Notes: generated by a model from the sequence alone, not told the origin. A stretch of DNA of 64,000 bases from Deltaproteobacteria bacterium (GCA_016713665.1 JADJOR010000001.1:1128767-1192766); one strand, 5' to 3'; positions 25,768 to 35,169 are shown, counted from the stretch's first letter. A program made the numbers and translations.

Positions 25768-27491
25768 GCGCCCTCCGCCGCGTCGAACTCGACGACACCG
25801 CTCGAGCACGTCTCTCCCCCGCGCCGGATCTCGAAGCGGACGCGACGACTCGCCGACTCGCGCTCGAGGTCGATCGTGAGCGCCTCCTCGGGCACGATCC
25901 GGCCGGAGAACTTCACGCGCGAGAGCGACCGGACCGATCCGAGCTCGGGGAAGGCCCGGCGCGCGACGGGCAGCACGAGCTCCTTCAGCTGGAGCGCCCC
26001 GGCCAGCACGGGATGGCCCTCGAAATGGCCGTCGAAGGCGTCCCAGTCGGCGGGCAGCCGGACGTCCGCGCGCACGCGCCAGCGCGCATCTTCCCGGGCG
26101 AGCTCGAAGGGCTCGAAGGCGAGTGCCGCGTCGAGGGGCCGCTCATCCGGCGAAAGGCCGAAGACCCGCAGCACGCGAGCGCGCTGGAGCTTGCCGTTCT
26201 CCTCGCGCGGGATCCCGTCGATCGCGACCAGGCGCCGCGGCAGGCACGAGGGCTCGAAACGCTCGAGCAGCGCCGCGCGCAGCGCAGCCGGATCGACGTC
26301 CGCCGGCGAGACCGCGGCGAGCAGCTGATGACCGCGACCGGCCTCGGCCGCCACCGCGACGACGGCCGCATCCTCGACGCCGGGCTGGCGCCGCAGCGCG
26401 TCCTCGACCTCCTGCAGGGCGACCCGCCGCCCGGCGATCTTCACGATCCCATCGGCGCGGCCCAGATGACGGAAGCGGCCATCGACTTCGAGCTCGACGA
26501 GATCCCCCGTCACGAAGGGCCGCGCGAGCGCCTCGTCGAGGAAGTCGGAGTCGACGGCGAGGCGCCCCTCCTCGGCCTGCGAGACCCGCACGCCCTCGAA
26601 GGGCGTCCACGGCTCGGGCGGCTCGGCGCTCCGCGTGCGCCGGGCGATGCCGCCGGTCTCGGTCGAGCCGAAGATCTCGACGACGGCGAGCCCGTGGCGC
26701 TCGCGAAAATCCCGCGCGACGCCATCCGGCAGCGGCCCGGTCGACGAGACGACCTGGTGCAGCCCCGCGAGCGCCCCGGCGCGCAGGCCCGCGAGGGCGC
26801 GCAGCTGGACGGGGACCGTGACGAGACGGGTCGCGCCGTGGCTCCGCACGCTGTGGGCGATCGCCTCGGCATGATGCGGTGTCTCGCGGGCGAAGGCGGC
26901 GCCGGCGGCGAGGGGCAGCAGGAGCGTGAAGAGCAGCCCGTAGATGTGGACCGGGGGCACGCTGCCGACGATGCGATCGCCGGGACCGACGCCGAAGGTC
27001 CGCGCGAGGGCATGGGCCTCACCGAAGAGCGCGGCGGCGGTCTTCGGCGCCGCCAGCATCGGGCCCGTCGAGCCGGACGTGAAGACCGTCGCGATCACCC
27101 CGCGCCGGGGCACGAAGGGCGCGGCGAGGGGGGGGCCCTCGTCGGGCGTCGCGAGCAGGGCTTCGAGGCGAAGCGGCGTGCCCGCGTCGGTGTCGTGGAG
27201 GACGGCCACCGTCTCCGGACGCGACCGGACCGCGAAGATCGACTCGCGCCGCAGGTTCGGCGGCAGGGCCACCGCATGCCCGCGCGAGAGCGCCCCGAGC
27301 AGCGCCGCCGCGATCGCATAACGATCGCCGCCGGAGACGAGCAGGACGTGGGATCCCGGCGAGGCCTCGGGGAGCGCGCGCGCCACCCGGGCTGCGTCGG
27401 CGAGCAGCTCGCCGGCCGTCCGGATCCCGCCGGCACCGAAGGCGACGGGCGTGTCGCTCGCGTGCCGGGCGAGCAGATCGAACGCGCTCAC
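25764..27491 (-). CDS. AMP-dependent acyl ligase fused to a hotdog dehydratase
   Basis: 575 residues in two parts. Residues about 1-455 form an adenylate-forming ligase: FTSGSTGP P-loop, EIFGSTETGG, the hinge TGDLVELE, and a C-terminal lid with REENGKLQR carrying the catalytic Lys. Residues about 470-575 form a FabZ/ApeI-type hotdog with WDAFDGHFEGHPVLAG, where the His and neighbouring residues match the dehydratase active-site strand. The ligase would activate the aryl starter acid and load the ACP; the dehydratase would act on 3-hydroxyacyl chains. In E. coli the corresponding functions are separate genes. GTG start at 27489-27491, 7 bases after the ACP stop. Confidence 0.92.
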   Translation of the reverse strand: MSAFDLLARHASDTPVAFGAGGIRTAGELLADAARVARALPEASPGSHVLLVSGGDRYAIAAALLGALSRGHAVALPPNLRRESIFAVRSRPETVAVLHDTDAGTPLRLEALLATPDEGPPLAAPFVPRRGVIATVFTSGSTGPMLAAPKTAAALFGEAHALARTFGVGPGDRIVGSVPPVHIYGLLFTLLLPLAAGAAFARETPHHAEAIAHSVRSHGATRLVTVPVQLRALAGLRAGALAGLHQVVSSTGPLPDGVARDFRERHGLAVVEIFGSTETGGIARRTRSAEPPEPWTPFEGVRVSQAEEGRLAVDSDFLDEALARPFVTGDLVELEVDGRFRHLGRADGIVKIAGRRVALQEVEDALRRQPGVEDAAVVAVAAEAGRGHQLLAAVSPADVDPAALRAALLERFEPSCLPRRLVAIDGIPREENGKLQRARVLRVFGLSPDERPLDAALAFEPFELAREDARWRVRADVRLPADWDAFDGHFEGHPVLAGALQLKELVLPVARRAFPELGSVRSLSRVKFSGRIVPEEALTIDLERESASRRVRFEIRRGGETCSSGVVEFDAAEGA

Positions 27492-27498
27492 TCCGTCG

Positions 27499-27792
27499 CT
27501 ACGCCGGCTCGGCCGCGACGGCCGGCCCCCCGCCTGCCTGATGCGCCCGGACGAATTCGGCGAGGGTCTTGACCGAGAAGAAGATCTCCCGATTGCGCTC
27601 GTCGTCGGGCGAGGTCGCGACGCCGAACTTCTCCTGGATCGCCAGCGCCAGCTCGAGCGCGTCGATCGAATCGAGACCGAGCCCCTCGACGAAGAGCGGG
27701 GCCTCGGTCTGGATCTCCCCCGGCTCGACGTCCTCGAGCGCGAGGGCGTCCACGATGAGGTGTTTCAGTTGATCCTCGAGAGACTGCTGCAT
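27499..27792 (-). CDS. Acyl carrier protein (pigment cluster, ligase-linked)
   Basis: 97 residues, acidic and helical, with the phosphopantetheine attachment Ser in GLDSIDALEL (Ser about residue 42). A longer alanine/proline tail follows the four-helix bundle. It lies directly upstream of the AMP ligase, so it most likely receives the activated aryl starter. A second, different ACP is at 39441-39740, in keeping with the two-ACP arrangement (ApeE/ApeF) of aryl polyene systems. Confidence 0.94.
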   Translation of the reverse strand: MQQSLEDQLKHLIVDALALEDVEPGEIQTEAPLFVEGLGLDSIDALELALAIQEKFGVATSPDDERNREIFFSVKTLAEFVRAHQAGGGPAVAAEPA

Positions 27793-27825
27793 GGTGACCT
27801 TTGGGCCGTGGCGACGCGCGGCGAG

Positions 27826-28695
27826 CTAGGGGCGACCGTCCGGGACTGAAGACCCGTCGAGCCGCTCGAGTTCGGTGCTGATCTGGCGAGCGACTATATC
27901 CCGCAGCGTTCGACTGGACGACCCGGACCACGGCTTCGCGACGGGATCGAGGGGCTCGAGAACCCGGATCCGCAGACGCGGCAGGGCCGCGGGCGGGCGG
28001 CTGAACCCGCTCGTCTTGCCGAGGAAACGGGGGCGACATGTGATCACGAGCGGCACGATCGGGACCCCCGCCCGCCGAGCGATCTCGAAGGCCACACGAC
28101 CGAACTCGTGGATGCCCCGCTCGGGCGAGCGTGTGCCCTCAGGGAAGATGATGACCCGGCGTCCGGCGGCGAGCTGCCCGGTCGCGGCGTCGATCATCTG
28201 GCGGACACGCAGTGGATCCTGGCCCGCCCCCTCGAAAAGGCCGGCACTGCGAAACAGGGGGCGCGCCCAGAATCGGTTGAAGAGGCTCGACTTGACCGGA
28301 TAGACCAGGTTCGAGTCCGCCGCGAGCAGCGCGCTGATGTCCATCAAGGTAGGGTGATTCGCCACCAGCACGCAGGGGCGATCCGGAATCCGCCCGGCAT
28401 GCTCGGCGGGGTCGAAGTCGACGATCCGGGCCCAGCGCAGGAAGGCGTGCATCGAGCGGAAGGCCAGCGTGACGATGGCCCGCAGCTCTTCCGCACGGCG
28501 CGCCGGGTCCCGCGCCGGAATGGCCGCCCAGCCCGCGAAGATCGCATAGCCGATCGGGCTCGCGGCGAAGTACAGCCCGACGCAGAGCGCCACCCCGATC
28601 CGCCGCGCGGTCTGCCGTCCCCGCCGAACCCATCGGCTCGGCGTCGCTTCCCGGGCTGCTCCTTCGCTCTGCATCGCGTCCGTGCGGTCCCGCAT
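27826..28695 (-). CDS. PlsC-like acyltransferase (first gene of the pigment operon)
   Basis: About 289 residues. After an N-terminal transmembrane segment (VALCVGLYFAASPIGYAIF) come the lysophospholipid acyltransferase motifs NHPTLMD (H-x4-D) and FPEGTRSPERG. Such proteins transfer acyl groups to a glycerol-phosphate or related acceptor at the inner membrane face, and in aryl polyene loci one is proposed to join the polyene to its lipid. The start is uncertain: ATG at 28695 or 28674, the longer in-frame extension to 28830 being low-complexity. It is followed 33 bases on by the ACP and is divergent from the methyltransferase at 28939. Confidence 0.88.
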   Translation of the reverse strand: MRDRTDAMQSEGAAREATPSRWVRRGRQTARRIGVALCVGLYFAASPIGYAIFAGWAAIPARDPARRAEELRAIVTLAFRSMHAFLRWARIVDFDPAEHAGRIPDRPCVLVANHPTLMDISALLAADSNLVYPVKSSLFNRFWARPLFRSAGLFEGAGQDPLRVRQMIDAATGQLAAGRRVIIFPEGTRSPERGIHEFGRVAFEIARRAGVPIVPLVITCRPRFLGKTSGFSRPPAALPRLRIRVLEPLDPVAKPWSGSSSRTLRDIVARQISTELERLDGSSVPDGRP

Positions 28696-28938
28696 GGGTC
28701 CAACTTGCTCGTGAGATCCGGCGTGGGCCGTGGGACGCCGACGATCGCACGACTCCCCCGCGCGGTCGATCGTGGGGCGGGGAGGCCGCCTGTGCGTCGG
28801 GGACTGTTGGCCCGGCGCGCGTTGTGGCACCGTCGAGCAGGATCACCGCCGAGCGGTTCGTTCGCGGGGCGGTGGGTCAGCCGCGGCCGATATCGCGGCG
28901 CGCGCAGGTCGCGACGAGTCCATGAATCGATCGGTGCC

Positions 28939-29808
28939 ATGTCGTCCGTCGAGCCGCCCCTGCCCTACGGAGATCCCTCGGCGCGCCGATGGGCGACGCT
29001 CGAGCTGCCCGACGCCTGGCCCGATCGGCTGAGCCTCGGCCGCCCGGGCGCCCTGGCGCGCATCCTGAACGGCGTGCTGCTCGAACGAACACGACCCGTC
29101 GAGCTGCCCGAGTCGATGCCCGGCCTCGACGCCCTCCCCCGCTACCTGTTGCAGGAATTCCATCAGCTGCCGAACGGGAACTACTCCAAACAGTTCACGC
29201 GCGGCTACGCCCTCTGGTTCGACCGCGTCATGCTCGGTCTGCTGCGTCGAGCCCGCCGCCAGATGGCGGAGCGTCTGATCGGCGCGCAGACGGTCCTCGA
29301 CTTCGGCAGCGGGGCGGGCCAGATGGCGGGCGCGCTGCTCGAGGTCGGCATTCCCGAAGTCTGGGCGCTCGAGCCCTCTCCCTACCTCCTGCAGATCGCG
29401 GCGCGCAACCATCCGAAGCTGCTCTGCGCGCAGGGCGTGATCGAGAAGACGCATTTCGCCGACGGCCAGTTCGATGCCGCCACCGCGAGCTTCGTCTTCC
29501 ATGAGATCCCGCCGCGCTACGCCGACCAGGCGCTCGGCGAGCTTCGGCGCATCCTGAAGCCCAATGCGGCGCTGGTCCTGGTCGAGCCCTCCACGCGCCA
29601 GTGGACGATGGGCCTGGGATCGCTGCTCCTGCGACACCGGCTGAAAGGCCTCTATTTCGGCCTGCTCGCCCGGCGTCTGTTCGAGCCGTTCGCGGGGACC
29701 TGGCATGCTCGCCCCGTCCGCGATTGGCTCGCGGAGCACGGATTCGACGTCCGCGAGGACGACGACACCCTCCCCATCCGTCGCATCTTCGCCGTCCGTC
29801 GCCCCTGA
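28939..29808 (+). CDS. Class I SAM-dependent methyltransferase
   Basis: 289 residues. Motif I VLDFGSGAGQMAGALLEVG, an acidic residue in ALEPSP, motif II DAATASFVFHEIPP and RILKPNAALVLVEPS are those of the methyltransf_11/25 class. An N-terminal extension of about 100 residues precedes the SAM domain. It starts a plus-strand trio with the halogenase-like protein and an O-methyltransferase, all lying between the two minus-strand pigment operons. A role in methylating the aryl head or the lipid is inferred from position; target atom unknown. Confidence 0.9.
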   Translation: MSSVEPPLPYGDPSARRWATLELPDAWPDRLSLGRPGALARILNGVLLERTRPVELPESMPGLDALPRYLLQEFHQLPNGNYSKQFTRGYALWFDRVMLGLLRRARRQMAERLIGAQTVLDFGSGAGQMAGALLEVGIPEVWALEPSPYLLQIAARNHPKLLCAQGVIEKTHFADGQFDAATASFVFHEIPPRYADQALGELRRILKPNAALVLVEPSTRQWTMGLGSLLLRHRLKGLYFGLLARRLFEPFAGTWHARPVRDWLAEHGFDVREDDDTLPIRRIFAVRRP

Positions 29809-29872
29809 CCTGCTCCCACTCGTCAAACTCCGGAACCTGAGTCAGGCTACCGCGAACGAAAAAAGGACAGCC

Positions 29873-31700
29873 ATGGGCGACGTCGCTCTCATCGACCTGA
29901 CGGAAGATTCGTTCTTCGACGTCGTGATCTGCGGCGGCGGCCTGGCCGGCCTGACGCTCGCGCTGCAGCTGCGGCGGAACCTGCCGGAGCTCTCGGTGCT
30001 CGTCGCCGAACGCGTCCGACGGCCCCTGCCCGACGCCGCCCATAAAGTCGGCGAGTCGAGCGTCGAGCTCGGCTCGCGCTACTTCGAGAGCCTCGGGCTC
30101 ACGGAGTACCTGCGCGACGAGCATCTCTTCAAGTTCGGCCTGCGCTTCTTCCCGGGCGGCGGAACGCTCCCCCTGAACGAGCGCTGCGAGATCGGTCCCG
30201 CCAACGAGCCCGTCGTCCCCTCCTACCAGCTCGACCGCGGCAAGCTCGAGAACGATCTGCGCGTTCGGATCGGTGAGGCGGGAGCGACCCTCGTCGAGGG
30301 CGCGAAGGTCGGCCAGATCGACCTCGGTCCCGGCGACGAGCCGCATCGGGTCGAGCTCTCCGAAGAGGGCCTGCACCGCGCGGTCCGCTGTCGCTGGGTC
30401 ATCGACGCGACGGGTCGCGCCGCGCTGCTGCGCAAGCGCCAGAAGCTGACCCGCGGCTCGCGCCACGTCGCCAACGCCGGCTGGTTCCGCGTGGAAGGGC
30501 AAGGTCGACATCACGCGCTTCGTCCCCGAGTCGGAGCGCGAATGGCACGACCCCGACTTTGCGAAGCACCGCTGGCGATCGACCAATCACCTGATGGGAC
30601 CCGGCTACTGGGCGTGGGTGATCCCGCTCTCGACCGGCAATACGTCGATCGGCCTCGTCGGCCACGACAGCCATATTCCCTTCGAGGTGGTCCGCAACCT
30701 CGAGAACACGCTGGCCTGGATGCGCGAGCACGAGCCCGTGCTCGCGCGGGAGCTCGAAGGCCTGCGGGTGCTCGATTTCTGCTGCCTCAAGAACTACAGC
30801 CACAACGTGGCGCGCGCCTGGTCGTCGGAGCGCTGGGCGCTCGTCGGCGAAGCGGGCGCCTTCGTCGATCCGCTCTACAGCCCGGGCAGCGACTTCATCG
30901 CCTTCGCCAACTCCTTCACCGAGGAGATGATCCGCTGCGACCTCGCCGGCGGCGACCTGACCCAGCGCGCGCGCGAGCTGTCGGCGCTCTATCGCTCGCT
31001 CGTCGTCAATTCGATCGAGCTCTACGCCCATGCAGCGGCCGTCTACGGCCACCCGAGCGCGCTGCTCGCGAAGGTCTACTGGGACAACTTCACCTACTGG
31101 TCCTATCCCTGTCAGCTCTTCATGCAGGGCCTCTACCGCCTCTCCGGCCGCGAGATGGACGCGATGATTCCGATCGGCATGCGCTACGGCCAGCTCAGCA
31201 ATCGGATGCAGCTCGTCCTCGCCGCCTGGGCCGAGCTCGCCCCCGAGCCGACGCAGAAGGGCTTCCGGGGCATGCCGAGCTATCCCTCCGTCCTGATCGA
31301 CGCGCATCTCGCGCTGCGCAATCGGTGGGACACGAAGGAGACCCTCGACGCGATGCGCATGCGCCTGGTCCAGGCCGAGGAGATCTTCGGCGAGATCCTG
31401 CTGCGCGCGCTCGACGCCGTCGGTCCCGACCGGGTCGATGCCCTGATCGAGCGGCTCGGCGCGCGGAGCTGGGACGATCTCCGCATCGACGACGACCGGA
31501 TCGAAGCGACCGGGACGGTCGGGCTCGCGCGCAGGCGTGCGCTCCGCCCGCTCGCGCGGGACGTCGAGCGCTCCCTCGGTCAGCCGGCTCGCCAGGTCGA
31601 CGCGGCGACGCTGGGGCGCGCGCGCGGCCCGCTCGTCGCCCGCGGCATCCGCCCGCACGACGGCGAGGAGGTCGTCCTCGACCCGGGTGGTCCCTCATGA
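29873..31700 (+). CDS. Flavin-dependent halogenase-like FAD protein, frameshifted
   Basis: Two adjacent reading frames make one family member. The first part (29873 to about 30500) has the FAD dinucleotide motif GGGLAG (residues 21-26), KVGESSVELG and a Lys (about 87) in HLFKFGLRFF at the position of the halogenase catalytic lysine. The second part continues with KVDITRFVPESE, the WxWxIP motif as WAWVIP, and GEAGAFVDPLYSPGS. Removing one G from the run 30497-30499 restores a continuous protein of about 608 residues. ATG at 29873 has AGGACAG upstream; the stop overlaps the O-methyltransferase start (ATGA). Either a sequencing indel or a recently inactivated gene. Family certain, halogenating activity probable but unproven. 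Confidence 0.8.
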
Positions 31701-32761
31701 CGGACGGCGCGGGATCGATCGACCCCGCCCGCCACGTCCTCTCCCTGCTCGCCGGCAAATGGCTCACGGCCGCCATCTCGGCCGCCGCCAGCCTCGGCCT
31801 GCCCGACGCGCTCGCCCGCGGCCCGAAATCCCTCGACGCGCTCGCCCGCGAGCTCGCCTGCGACCCGTCCGCTCTCGCCCGCCTGCTGCGGGTCCTCGCC
31901 GGCGAGGCCCTCGTCCGCGAACGGGCGGACGGCGAGTTCGAGCTGCTCGAAGCCGGTCGCCTGCTCCGCCGCGAGGCCCTCGGACGGCTCGCCTGTTATG
32001 TCGGCTCACCCCTCGGCTGGGACGCCTGGTCCGAGCTCGCCTGGTCCGTCCGCACGGGCGAATCCGCGTTCGCGAAGCGCCACGGGGCGCCCCTCTTCGA
32101 GTTCCTCGACCGCAATCCCGCCGAGGCGACGCTCTACAACGAGGCGATCGACGCCTTCGCGCAGCGCGAGGCGGTGGCCCTGGCCGACGCCTACGACTTC
32201 GGCGCGGCCCGGCGCGTGCTCGACGTCGGCGGCGGCCGCGGCGGTCTCCTGCAGACGCTGCTCGCGCGGTTTCCGCATCTCGAAGGACGGCTGCTCGAGC
32301 GACCGGCGGCGGTGCGCGAGGCGCGGGAGGCCTTCGCGCGGGCGGGCCTCGCCGCGCGCTGCGAGGCGCAGGTCGGCGATTTCTTCGAGGCGATCCCGAG
32401 CGGCTTCGACCACTGCGTCCTGAAGCACATCGTCCACAGCTGGGACGACGATCAGGCGACCGCGATCCTCGCGCGCTGCGCACGGGCGGTCGGACCCGAG
32501 GGTCGGGTGCTCGTCATCGAAGGCCTGCTGGTGCGCGACGGACGCCGGAGCCTGACCAACATGCTCGATCTCGAGATGCTCGTGCTCTGCGGACCGGGAC
32601 ACGAGCGCACGAAGCCCGAGCTGCGACGGCTCTTCGCCGCCGCCGAGCTCGAGCTGGTCGACAGCCAGCCGCTCAGCGAGACGGGTCGGCTCTTCGTCAC
32701 GCGCCCGCGCGGGGACGCCCGGGATGACGCTCGGACCATTCCCGACCCACTCCGCGCCTAG
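31697..32761 (+). CDS. O-methyltransferase (acetylserotonin/COMT-like)
   Basis: 354 residues with the two-domain layout of family-2 O-methyltransferases. An N-terminal winged-helix dimerisation domain (ISAAASLGLPDALA, LARLLRVLAGEALV) is followed by the SAM domain with LDVGGGRGGLLQTLL and the catalytic-base segment LKHIVHSWDDDQA. These enzymes methylate phenolic hydroxyls on natural products. Within this cluster the likely substrate is the phenolic aryl head of the polyene (inference). Start codon overlaps the halogenase-like stop by ATGA. Confidence 0.93.
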   Translation: MTDGAGSIDPARHVLSLLAGKWLTAAISAAASLGLPDALARGPKSLDALARELACDPSALARLLRVLAGEALVRERADGEFELLEAGRLLRREALGRLACYVGSPLGWDAWSELAWSVRTGESAFAKRHGAPLFEFLDRNPAEATLYNEAIDAFAQREAVALADAYDFGAARRVLDVGGGRGGLLQTLLARFPHLEGRLLERPAAVREAREAFARAGLAARCEAQVGDFFEAIPSGFDHCVLKHIVHSWDDDQATAILARCARAVGPEGRVLVIEGLLVRDGRRSLTNMLDLEMLVLCGPGHERTKPELRRLFAAAELELVDSQPLSETGRLFVTRPRGDARDDARTIPDPLRA

Positions 32762-32782
32762 GTCTTCACGGCGACGCCTGCC

Positions 32783-33208
32783 TCAGACCGGACGCGGATG
32801 GACGAGGGTCAGCGTCGCCGTCGCGATCGGCTCCGCCTCGCGCAGGACCGCGCACTCGAAGTGGCTCGTCGCGTCGTTGCCCTGCACGCGCTCGACCCGC
32901 ACGCGCAGCGCCGTTCCGACCGGGACACTCGCCACGTAGGCACGCAGGCTTCGACAAGCCACGATCATGCCGATTCGGACGCCCTCTCCCCCACGAAAGG
33001 CCTCGTATCCGAGGCAGGCCGCGACGGCCTGGGCCATGGGCTCGAAGAGCAGGACCGCTTCGAGCGCGCCCTTCGAGACCAGCTTCGAGGTCCCGACCAC
33101 GCGCATCCGACACTCGGCGCGCCCCGGCGCCCATTCGACCAGGGACTCGAGCTCGCGGATCGCCTCGCCATGGGGCAGGAGGCTCTCGATCGGCGGGAAC
33201 GCGCTCAT
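32783..33208 (-). CDS. ApeP-like hotdog 3-hydroxyacyl-ACP dehydratase
   Basis: A 141-residue hotdog protein beginning FPPIESLLPHGEAIRELESL, the LLPH-x-x-P/A-x-x-L pattern of FabA/FabZ-like dehydratases in aryl polyene clusters. LLFEPMAQAVAACLGYEAF carries the long central helix with conserved E-x-M-A-Q. It is the last gene of the second minus-strand operon and overlaps the chain-length-factor-like gene (ATGA at 33205-33208). Dehydration builds the conjugated double bonds. A second domain of this kind exists in the triple fusion at 37736-39433, so its specific share of the work is unclear. Confidence 0.88.
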   Translation of the reverse strand: MSAFPPIESLLPHGEAIRELESLVEWAPGRAECRMRVVGTSKLVSKGALEAVLLFEPMAQAVAACLGYEAFRGGEGVRIGMIVACRSLRAYVASVPVGTALRVRVERVQGNDATSHFECAVLREAEPIATATLTLVHPRPV

Positions 33209-33990
33209 GCCGCCCGGTCGGGCTTCAACCGAACGCAGTAGCCCCGCCCCGCCCCGCGATCGAGGCGGATGACGCCTTCGAGCCCGCGCTCGAGGGCGAC
33301 CGCGAGATCGAAGAGACCGATGCTCGGGTTGCGACCGAGAGCGACGTCGGTCTCCGGCGCGGGCAGCGCGCTCGCCACGAGCTCGGGCGCCGACAGCACC
33401 GTCGCCCCCGCCTTCGCCCGCTCGACGGGCGCCAAAGCGATGGCGACCGAGAGCAGCGACCAGCCCTGCTGCCCCGGGACGAGATCGTCGGGCGGCGGCT
33501 CGTCGCCGCAACACACGACGACCGGCTCGCCCCGGCTCGCGACGAGGCCGATGCCCTCGAGCAGGCCCATCGCCGGCGTGTCGTAGTCGGCGCCGAGGCT
33601 CGTCGTGAAGCCGCGATTGCCGTTCGCGATCGAGATCATGCCCGAGGCCGCGTTGTGGACGCTCGTCGCGAACTTCATCGGCGAGAGCGGCGTGCCGGCT
33701 TCGCTCCACATCTGATCGAGGAGCCCGATCATGGTCGAGACCTCGCCGAGGGCCGAGCCGAAGACCGAGGCGACCTGTGCGGGATCGAAGCCCGCTTCCG
33801 CCACGGCTGCACCATAGGCGTCGGCCATCGCCCGGGAGAGCGGGCTCGCGCGGCGACGATCGCGCAGGGGCACCATCGAGCCGACCGGCGCCGTCGGCTC
33901 CGACGCCGCTCGCCCGGCGAGCCAGTCCGCGAGGCTCCCGTAGCCCGACACGTAGGCGCCCCAGCCGACGACGGCGACGTCGCCCATCAT
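33205..33990 (-). CDS. Ketosynthase chain-length-factor-like protein, no active-site Cys
   Basis: 261 residues aligned with the N-terminal half of a ketosynthase. VVGWGAYVSGYGS opens it, ASVFGSALGEVSTMIGLLDQ follows, and at the nucleophile position the sequence reads ATSVHNAASGM, so the catalytic Cys is missing and no C-terminal His motifs follow. This matches the ApeC-type 'beta-ketoacyl synthase chain-length factor' that pairs with an active ketosynthase. Its partner is most likely the protein of the gene directly upstream, to which it is linked by an ATGATG overlap. Confidence 0.88.
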   Translation of the reverse strand: MMGDVAVVGWGAYVSGYGSLADWLAGRAASEPTAPVGSMVPLRDRRRASPLSRAMADAYGAAVAEAGFDPAQVASVFGSALGEVSTMIGLLDQMWSEAGTPLSPMKFATSVHNAASGMISIANGNRGFTTSLGADYDTPAMGLLEGIGLVASRGEPVVVCCGDEPPPDDLVPGQQGWSLLSVAIALAPVERAKAGATVLSAPELVASALPAPETDVALGRNPSIGLFDLAVALERGLEGVIRLDRGAGRGYCVRLKPDRAA

Positions 33991-35159
33991 CGCGGGGCCC
34001 CGAGCAGGACACTCACGTTGTTGCCGCCGAAGGCGAAGGAGTTGCTGAGGACCCGCGCGAAGCGGCCATGAACCCGCTCGACGGCGATCCGTGCGCCGAT
34101 CTTCGGATCGACGGGATCGGCGCCGAGGGAGGCCGGGATGAACCCCTCCGTCAAGGCGAAGATCGCGATCGCCGCCTCGGTCGCGCCGGCGGCGCCGAGC
34201 ATGTGGCCCGTATAGCCCTTGGTCGACACGACGGGGACCTCGCGCCCGACCAGCGCCTCGATCGCGGCGGCTTCGGCGACGTCGTTCAGTCGGGTGCCCG
34301 TGCCGTGGGCGTTGACGTGATCGACGCGGCTCGCCGGCACACCGGCGTCCGCGAGCGCCCGCGCCATCGCGAGGCGCGCGCCTTCCCCCTGCGGATCCGG
34401 GGCCGAGATGTGATGCGCATCGGAGCTCTCGCCGACGCCCTCGAGCAGCGCGACGGGATCGCCCGCCCGCTCGACGAGCAGGAACGCCCCGCCCTCGCCG
34501 ATGTTGAGCCCGCGCCGCTCGCTCGAGAAGGGGCGCGCCGGCTCGGGCGAGAGCGCGTCGAGGCTGCGAAAGCCCCGGAGCGTCATGGCACACAACGTGT
34601 CGATCCCCCCGACGATCGCCGCGTCGACCAGGCCCGACGCGATCAGGCGCTGGGCGGTCGCGAGCGGCTTCGCGCTCGAGGTGCAGGCGGTCGAGACGAC
34701 CCAGGACGGGCCTTCGGCGCCGGTCAGCGTGCGCACGACGTGGAGGATCGCGCCGTAGGTATGGTGGCGGAAGAGATCGTAGTCGCGCGGAAGGGCCCCC
34801 TCCGCCAGATACACGCGATAGGCGTTCTCCGTCACGTCCGCCCCGGCCGTGCTCGTCCCGAGCAGGACCGCGATGCGCCCGGGCTGCCAGCGGCGGCGCA
34901 GCGCTTCGAGGGGCGCCTGCAGATCGCCGAGGAGCAGCGCCGCGATCCGCGCGGTCCGGGTCGACCACGGCGCGAGCGGCGCCGGCAGCTCCGGCAGCGC
35001 CCAGCGCACGGCCCCGACCACCGTCTCGAAGGGCACCTCGATCGGCGACGGACCGAGCCCGCACTTGCCTTCGTAGAGCGCATCGCGCACCGCGCGCCGA
35101 TCGGGCCCGAGCCCGTTGCAGAGCGCAAATCCGGTGATCGGAAGCGGAGCCATCGCCAT
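33987..35159 (-). CDS. Beta-ketoacyl-ACP synthase, ApeO-like
   Basis: 390 residues, complete ketosynthase. Cys159 in VSTACTSSA, His285 in NAHGTGT and His319 in KGYTGHMLGA form the Cys-His-His triad; the C-terminal SNSFAFGGNN closes the thiolase fold. It is followed by the non-catalytic chain-length-factor-like gene, as in the ApeO-ApeC heterodimer that elongates the polyene with malonyl-ACP. It starts at the ATG 35157-35159, 10 bases after the FAD-protein stop. A second in-frame ATG two codons on is possible. Confidence 0.95.
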   Translation of the reverse strand: MAMAPLPITGFALCNGLGPDRRAVRDALYEGKCGLGPSPIEVPFETVVGAVRWALPELPAPLAPWSTRTARIAALLLGDLQAPLEALRRRWQPGRIAVLLGTSTAGADVTENAYRVYLAEGALPRDYDLFRHHTYGAILHVVRTLTGAEGPSWVVSTACTSSAKPLATAQRLIASGLVDAAIVGGIDTLCAMTLRGFRSLDALSPEPARPFSSERRGLNIGEGGAFLLVERAGDPVALLEGVGESSDAHHISAPDPQGEGARLAMARALADAGVPASRVDHVNAHGTGTRLNDVAEAAAIEALVGREVPVVSTKGYTGHMLGAAGATEAAIAIFALTEGFIPASLGADPVDPKIGARIAVERVHGRFARVLSNSFAFGGNNVSVLLGAPR

Positions 35160-35169
35160 CGGGCGGCCC

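Noticed and set aside
28696..28938. Named promoter elements or operator in the divergent region
   Set aside because: No convincing -35/-10 pair or clear palindrome could be read in this GC-rich stretch, so none is annotated.
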